A stretch of DNA of 64,000 nucleotides. Origin: Klebsormidium nitens. Its lineage: Eukaryota > Streptophyta > Klebsormidiophyceae > Klebsormidiales > Klebsormidiaceae. The stretch covers positions 1-64,000 of the forward strand of contig DF237405.1 in the NCBI GenBank assembly GCA_000708835.1, given 5' to 3'. The notes under the pieces were generated by a model. The model saw only the letters and a program-made list of their open reading frames with translations. It was not told where the DNA came from and searched no databases. A program made the position numbers and the translations under genes. This document shows, in pieces, positions 58,605 through 64,000 of this stretch. Numbering within the stretch: the stretch's first letter is position 1; each line of letters opens with the position of its first letter.

Positions 58605-61600
58605 CTAACCTGTCGTTGCTACGGCAGGCAAAGGTGTCGGTATTCTCTGCACTCCCACGTCTTCTCGGCTCTTGCCCGCGTTTAAGCTCCCAAATCCTCC
58701 AACACCCAGTCCGCTGCTTACTGGCCTTCGATAACCCGTGTCGAAGGCCCCCGGCCGAGCGCCCTCTTGAGCCTGCCACAGGCCTAAGGTCGCACTAGAC
58801 AGGCGGTCACCATCGCTCCCGTTCGGAGGCTTGTACAATACCTTGCCACCCGCCGGTGGAATGGATGCATACGTACTACTGGGAGGTTTGTACGAGGTGG
58901 TTGTCGAAGGGACACCAGATGCCGGGCCCGACCCCGGCCTTGTGTACAGCGGTGCTCCCCCGGCTGCCGTTGGCGCCTTGTAGGCACTACTGTGCGGCTG
59001 GGGAACGCTTGTGAAGGGACGAGTGGTCGGGGCAGGGATAGAGGCGCCTGATGAGCATACAAACGTCTCGTGTGAGAATGATTCCACAAGCCTGCCAGGC
59101 GTTTGGAAGAATGGGGAGGAGTGCCAAGTCTGCGAAGGTCTTTCGCTTTTCAGAAAGAGCGGTACTTTGGGAGAAGGTTGCGCGTTGTCCCAGGTTGTCT
59201 GCGCCACACATCGAAGATGAGAGCCTCGATTCCATCCGCATTTGACAAGTGAGAGACGAGCGTCGAGAAAGATGAAATAAAACCAGAATTCGAGCCTGCC
59301 GGAATGACGCACCGTAAGAGGTGCCGGCCGATGGCCGCGCGGCAGCATCAGGGGCTGCGCTCGGTGCGGTGAAGGACGTGATGGGCTTGAAGGAGAAGCG
59401 CGTGGCCGCCGGCCCGGAGTTGAGCTTGCCGAGCTGCGCTTCCGTGACCTGGGTGTTGAGCCACTGGATCATCTGCTGGTCCGACTTGAGCGTCTCCTGC
59501 GCCTCGTCCAGCTTGGCCTTCAGGTCCGCAGCCTGAGAAGCACAGAAAGCGCGTCAACGGCGTGTTTTCTTTGGGGGAGTCGAGAAGCACAGAGCTTTAG
59601 AATGGCTTTAGAAATCTCTTCGGTATCATTTCCACGCTCCGGGCTTTCTCACGTTGGAGAGTCTGAATCTCAAAAATCCGCTTGCGTCGCTCAACCCAGC
59701 CGTTCCACTTGACCCCGTCCTCCATTTGATCTCATCCTCGTGTGGCGGTTCGTGACCGGATACAGGAAGTTTTGATGCGGAAGAGACGGTTTGTGCACCG
59801 CTATGAAAGGTATCGACTCACCTTCGATCTGAGGGTCTCATTCTCGGCCTTGAGCTCGGCTACCTGTTCCCTGACCGCACTGTTTTCGCGCAAACTTTTC
59901 TCGATCGTCGCCTGCCGTTCGGCGAGCAGGTTCTCTTGCTGCGCTGTGACTGCTGCCTTCAGCTTCAGCTTCGATCTGCTGGCACGAAGCTCCGTCTGCA
60001 AGAGAAAGCACCAATCTTCCGGTCTAGGCGAAAATCTTTTAGGCAAATGGAGACGACTGAGAATCGGAGATTTGCAACCGATTGGAAAGGTGGCGAACAG
60101 AATTGACGAGAATCAGATCGGGTTTTCAGAAACGTTCTGAGGTTGTCAGAGAAGAAACGAAGATGTCACGAATTCCCTTTAGAATGTCAAGAAATGGATC
60201 TTGCAAGCTGAAGACCTTTACAAATAGCCGCGCACCTGCAGTTTCTCGATGATCTGATTCCCCTTGTTGATCTCAGCTGCGCTTGCTGTGACCCGCTCCT
60301 CTGCCCTCGCTGCCGCAGCCTGGCTTTCTTTCCAGGACTGTTCCACTGCCGCTCGGTGGCTCTGCTCACTCTCCAGCTGCTGACTGACTTTCGACAGAAG
60401 CTCCTCCTTGTCGTGAACCTACAGGAGCAACAATTGACGTCACCAAGGGGACAACGATTTCTCGAAGGCATCTCTAGCTCACTCTGACAAGCTTCGCGTC
60501 ACATAGTCAAGTCCCCATTTTCGAACTATCCAACAAAGCATTGGCAACAAATTGCAAGCGTAAACCTACCTGCTGCTCAAGGGCACTCAGCCGAATGAGA
60601 TGCCTGTTGAGGACCTTTTCGGCCTCGTGCTTCTCTCCGTCTAAGGCCTTGTTGTCTGCTCGGAGCTTCTCGCACTCCTGAGGGAAGCCAGAACAAGCGG
60701 TTTGACAAAGCCACCCTGAGCGGAGTTTTCACCATTCAGATTGACAGAAACATCCGAAGCGAAGCTCTCACCAGACGAGGCGACCAGTGCTGATTGCCAT
60801 GCAGTCGTCATCGAATTTGCAAATCGTCCAAGACGCTTAATCGGATGCAAGCCATCAGCAGCGTGACTCATACGGATCAACAATTCTTGGCCGATCTTAC
60901 CTTTTGCATCTGCTGGAGATCATCGTCCACTGCGTTGAGCTTGCCGTTCAGCTCAGCCAATCGCGTTTCTAGTGCATACTTGGTGTCCAACAAGCTTCGC
61001 ACTTGCTTGTCCAGGTCAGTGTTCCGCTCTTGCAACTTGTCATTCTGGGCCCTGTACCGGGCCTCGGTTTCTAGCCGCTCCCGCTCAAGCCTGTCCTTCA
61101 AACTGGTCAAGTCTTGCAGTGCCTGGCAAAACAGGTGAGAAAGCATCAAGAGTGTACGAAAAACGCTCGCAAATTCGTCATGGATTTCAGGACTTGTTAA
61201 CAGATCCAAACGGCCAAGAAACACAAATTGCAACAAGGGCGAGAAGCAATCATCCCGTGTAGTTCAAAGGGCAACACCCTACCTTCTCTTTCTCTGCGGT
61301 GACCGCTAATGCTTGTTCGCCCTTCAATTCGCTGACATACCGGGTGTTACTGTCCTTCAGCTTGGATACCTCACTGTGGAAGAACGCAAACGGTAAGTGA
61401 TGAAACCAGAAGGCTACACCTGGTTGCCATGTGAATGGAAGAAGCATGACTGTCAGGAACATCAGCAGCTAGCTGAGACGCTGGCAGGTCAGTCAAGATG
61501 GCAGGAGGAGACAGGAAGTGCGTACGACGTCCCACCTTGCCAACCTCGAATTATCCTTTTGCGCTGTGTCCAGCATGTGCAGTGCCCTTGTTAGTTTTTC

Positions 61601-62949
61601 GTGATAGTCATGGTTGGCTGCCTGTACACAGGGAAGCCAACTCAGTTGTATTATCAGCCATTTGATTGTGAATCCACCAACGTTCACTTTTAAAAAGGAA
61701 TCAGTTTACAGCATGGGAAGAGTAACTACCAGTGTGAGGAGATGCAAGAGTCTCATCATAAAAGATGAGAAAAGATTGCCTTGAAATAAAAATGACGGTG
61801 TGGGCGAGTAGAATAAGGGCTCACCTTGAACTCTGCCAGCCTCCCTGCAAGATACTGCTTCACCGCAGCATCATTCCCAGGACGAAAGTTCAGGGATATG
61901 TGGCTCAGATGCTTGAACTGGTTGGTTTCTACAATGCTGACGGACGAGTCTCCGCCTCGGAGCCGGAGAATGGCAACAAATCTGCAAATAAAGGGCAAGT
62001 AAAAGTTCGCAAGTCGCCAAGATGGTAGGAAGCATCAGGTGCTCGCTTCTCTATCTAAGGACCACCTGCAGACTTTTGTAAGCCCATGCTGTTCAGTGTC
62101 CTTGGCAGGCAAGACCAGTGCGAGGTTCTCACCTCGGGGAAGCCTGTACCCTTGCTTCGACGCACTTCTCCAGCAGCTCAATGAATTTGGAAGGGAAGGT
62201 TGCAAAGTCGACCAGGATGCACTGCTCCACTTTCAGGGACTGGAAGTCCTCTTCGCTGACTTCCAGAGTGTGGACAAAGAACGGGTCTGCTTCACTTGTG
62301 AGCTGAACCCTCAGCACCTAAAAACCAGATATGGAGTCAGGCAGAGCAGTAGGCTTCGATAGCAAAGTATGTTTCCTGCGGTGTGGGCAGCAGGAACCAT
62401 CTGTGGAACATTACCATCTCAGAGACCCTGACAGTTTTCTCGCTGAAAGCAACACTTGCAAGTTTCCCCAAAAATGATCATCTAAGTAGTCTGCTTGACT
62501 GAGATAGCTTGTTGATACCCGCCTGTTGCTTGTATGCTTGTTCATGCCCAAACCCTAATCAGCACCGCCTGCCGAAAATGGCAGCATCCTGAACCAAGAA
62601 GTACCATCTTGGTCTCCAGAAGCTGCAGACCTTTCTGGAGCTTTGCACCATGTGCCGCATCCTGTTTATATTGCAGAAAAATACATTAGCAGTCCCAGAA
62701 AGTCTTGCAAATCCATGATCTTGAAGGTGCTTAGTACCTTCGTACATGCTTTCACTTCATCTTCCTTGAACTCACCCGGGTGTTCCTGTTCTGCCGGCTT
62801 GAACCCAGTGTTATCCTCACAGATAGTTCCTCCTGCCTGTCTTCATGGCCTGCCTTGCTAATACGAACAGGAACAGGCTTCTCAAAAAGATCATTCATAT
62901 CCTCCATGCTTTCCAGTGCTCTGGAAGATTCACCAGTAGAAAGTGTCAT
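58605..62949 (-). CDS. SAS6: SAS-6, centriole cartwheel protein
   Basis: Builds the nine-fold cartwheel hub of centrioles and basal bodies (BLD12 in Chlamydomonas). Eleven exons: 62949-62776, 62317-62133, 61981-61825, 61621-61536, 61373-61283, 61122-60901, 60677-60570, 60418-60236, 59995-59822, 59532-59313 and 59047-58605; 2043 nt, 680 residues. The head domain opens LFEKPVPVRIS and contains VSEEDFQSLKVEQCILVDFA (PISA motif), FPSKFIELLEKC and SIVETNQFKHLSHISLNF. Phe142 in NQF sits at the place of the phenylalanine that drives head-to-head dimers in studied SAS-6 proteins. Residues ~165-505 are a long coiled coil, ending SDQQMIQWLNTQV. The last ~160 residues are Pro/Ser/Thr/Gly-rich and disordered. 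Intron phases chain without conflict. The final TAG overlaps a possible donor (ACAG|GTTAGT), so a further 3' exon is not excluded. Confidence 0.94.
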
Positions 62950-63819
62950 GTTCTGCCCTTTCTTCTGGACTCTAGAGCAATGCCCTTGACAGGATGTCCC
63001 CAATGCAGAGCTTTGTCGCTATCATGAATCAGTCAAGACGTGAATTTATGGAGAGCTACAAGACCAGCCGCCGCTGTCGCAAGCAGCTCAAGAAGGCTGG
63101 ATTAATTGTCCTGACTTCAGGTTGGGGAAAAGCTGGTGCTTTTTTTAGGCTCTCTTAAAACATAGCGTGTGCATTCTCTTTATGTGTGCACTGCATGCAC
63201 TGCCAAGTGGCCACTTTCAAGTTTAGGGTATAGATGTGAGAACTTGAGTCCGTTTCAGATCCCCTCTCTTCGGTCCTTGTAATCCTTTTTCCACCTCGTC
63301 CCTGATCAGAGCTCTCGTCTTTCGATCAGATGTCAGCAGTGCTTGCCAGGGCAGGAGCGTGCTTGCCGTTCTGGCGTTCTGCCCTGGGCCTTAGGTACCT
63401 AAGAACTTGAAATCAGAGGTGTCAAACAGTCAAAGCCTCTACCAAATTGAGGCTAGGACACCATGATGCGCCCTTTTTGAATTTGAAATTTTGATATGCA
63501 CTTTCAAATTGCGATAACATCCAACCGTCAATTGAAACTCAAAACAAACTTTGAACGGTTCCAATCATCGGCCTCGTGTTGATTCGCGCCAGGCCCCAGG
63601 GCTCATGCTGGAATTCTGGCATTTGCGCGTACACCTAGTTTCCAGCATGACATCTGGAGGAGCTCTTCCCTCTTCCCTCTTCCCTCTTCGGACTTCCCTC
63701 TTCCTCTTCAAGTTCTGGTACTTTTTTGTCTTTCATCCAACTGACGCAGTTGCTAAAGTCCTTCTGCCCATCCTGACTGCCTGTCAGTGTTAAAACGTGA
63801 GACAAGGGGCATACGACAG
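62950..63819. promoter_or_regulatory. Divergent promoter region, SAS-6 / secreted-protein gene
   Basis: 870 bp between divergent starts. It contains a pyrimidine run of CTTCCCT repeats at about 63664-63690, continuing as CT-rich sequence to 63710, roughly 110 bp upstream of the plus-strand ATG. No other element recognised. Confidence 0.4.
63664..63710 (+). repeat. CTTCCCT microsatellite / polypyrimidine tract
   Basis: Three to four tandem CTTCCCT units followed by further CT-rich sequence. It lies in the likely 5' flank of the gene starting at 63820 and could affect its promoter or be neutral. Confidence 0.55.
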
Positions 63820-64000
63820 ATGGCGGGACGCAAATACTGTTTCCTGATGGACACACTGCAAAGTCAGCTGTTTTGCATCTTTTTCTTCGCCAGCGGGCTC
63901 TTTCTTGGTGGAACATGGACCGCCGATGCCGCAAACTCTACCGCTCTTGCCAACACCACACTCGCCCTTAATATTACTGCAAATTCGTCCACTCCCAGTG
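63820..64000 (+). CDS. 5' end of a secreted or membrane glycoprotein gene (partial)
   Basis: ATG at 63820 opens a frame that runs off the window edge; 60 codons are visible. Residues ~15-37 are strongly hydrophobic (LFCIFFFASGLFLGG) after a short basic start (MAGRKY), as in a signal peptide or signal anchor. Then comes an Ala/Asn/Thr/Ser-rich stretch with four N-glycosylation sequons (NST, NTT, NIT, NSS) within about 20 residues. This suggests an extracellular, cell-wall or plasma-membrane glycoprotein. Too little is present to name a family. Confidence 0.6.
   Translation, partial: MAGRKYCFLMDTLQSQLFCIFFFASGLFLGGTWTADAANSTALANTTLALNITANSSTPS

Noticed and set aside
59640-59725. Possible extra SAS-6 exon reading as a charged helix (VERRKRIFEIQTLQ)
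   Set aside because: The flanking exons are both phase 0, and no acceptor/donor pair here gives a length divisible by three in the helical frame; skipping it keeps the frame.
62700-62776. Continuation of SAS-6 exon 1 past its donor
   Set aside because: Read-through sequence after CGG|GTGAGT has no SAS-6 resemblance, whereas the join to 62317 restores the conserved VLRVQLTSEADPFF.
1-64000. tRNA genes, rRNA, CRISPR arrays or prokaryotic operons
   Set aside because: No convincing B-box with cloverleaf, no rRNA-like stretch and no regular spaced repeats were seen; gene structure is plainly eukaryotic.

Overview
This window is eukaryotic nuclear DNA, almost certainly from a green alga (Chlorophyta). 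The genes are intron-rich: about 94 introns can be placed in 14 gene models, most with GT-AG ends and often with TGCAG acceptors. Coding exons are GC-rich. Several genes have a TGTAA motif 75-310 nt after the stop, the poly(A) signal typical of green algae. The gene content (plastid-type arogenate/prephenate dehydratase, oil body-associated protein, eukaryotic eS4 and uL4) fits this. SAS-6 and CEP120 show that the lineage has kept centriole/basal-body genes. The species cannot be named from the sequence.

Layout: 1-2.97 kb is a repeat-rich, gene-poor segment with a MITE, a foldback element and a 49-bp tandem repeat. Then follow APRT (+, 2970-4743), a TKL/RAF-like kinase (-, 6015-9776), a TBL2-like WD40 membrane protein (+, 10708-14512), an unrecognised membrane protein (+, 16076-17521), arogenate/prephenate dehydratase (-, 18648-22386), a UBE2H-type E2 (+, 22972-24518), D-2-hydroxyglutarate dehydrogenase (-, 25979-29428), ribosomal protein L4 (-, 30555-33534), CEP120 (+, 34316-39396), a Lys/Pro-rich single-anchor protein (-, 40186-41656), WDR12/YTM1 (+, 42572-46208), ribosomal protein S4 (+, 47449-50222), an oil body-associated protein (-, 51318-53633), a TPR-metallo-beta-lactamase fusion (+, 54196-57532), SAS-6 (-, 58605-62949) and the 5' end of a secreted-protein gene (+, from 63820).

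There is no operon logic, but themes recur. RPL4, RPS4 and WDR12/YTM1 all serve ribosome production. CEP120 and SAS-6 both act in centriole assembly and lie about 20 kb apart. Many neighbours are divergent pairs sharing promoter regions of 0.56-0.93 kb, and two of these shared promoters carry a MITE-like insertion. Exon boundaries were placed by hand from splice consensus, reading phase and family conservation. In every multi-exon model the summed exon length is divisible by three. The most interesting points are the CEP120 model that starts directly at its last C2 domain, the TPR-MBL fusion, four GC-AG introns, and short TA-flanked elements.
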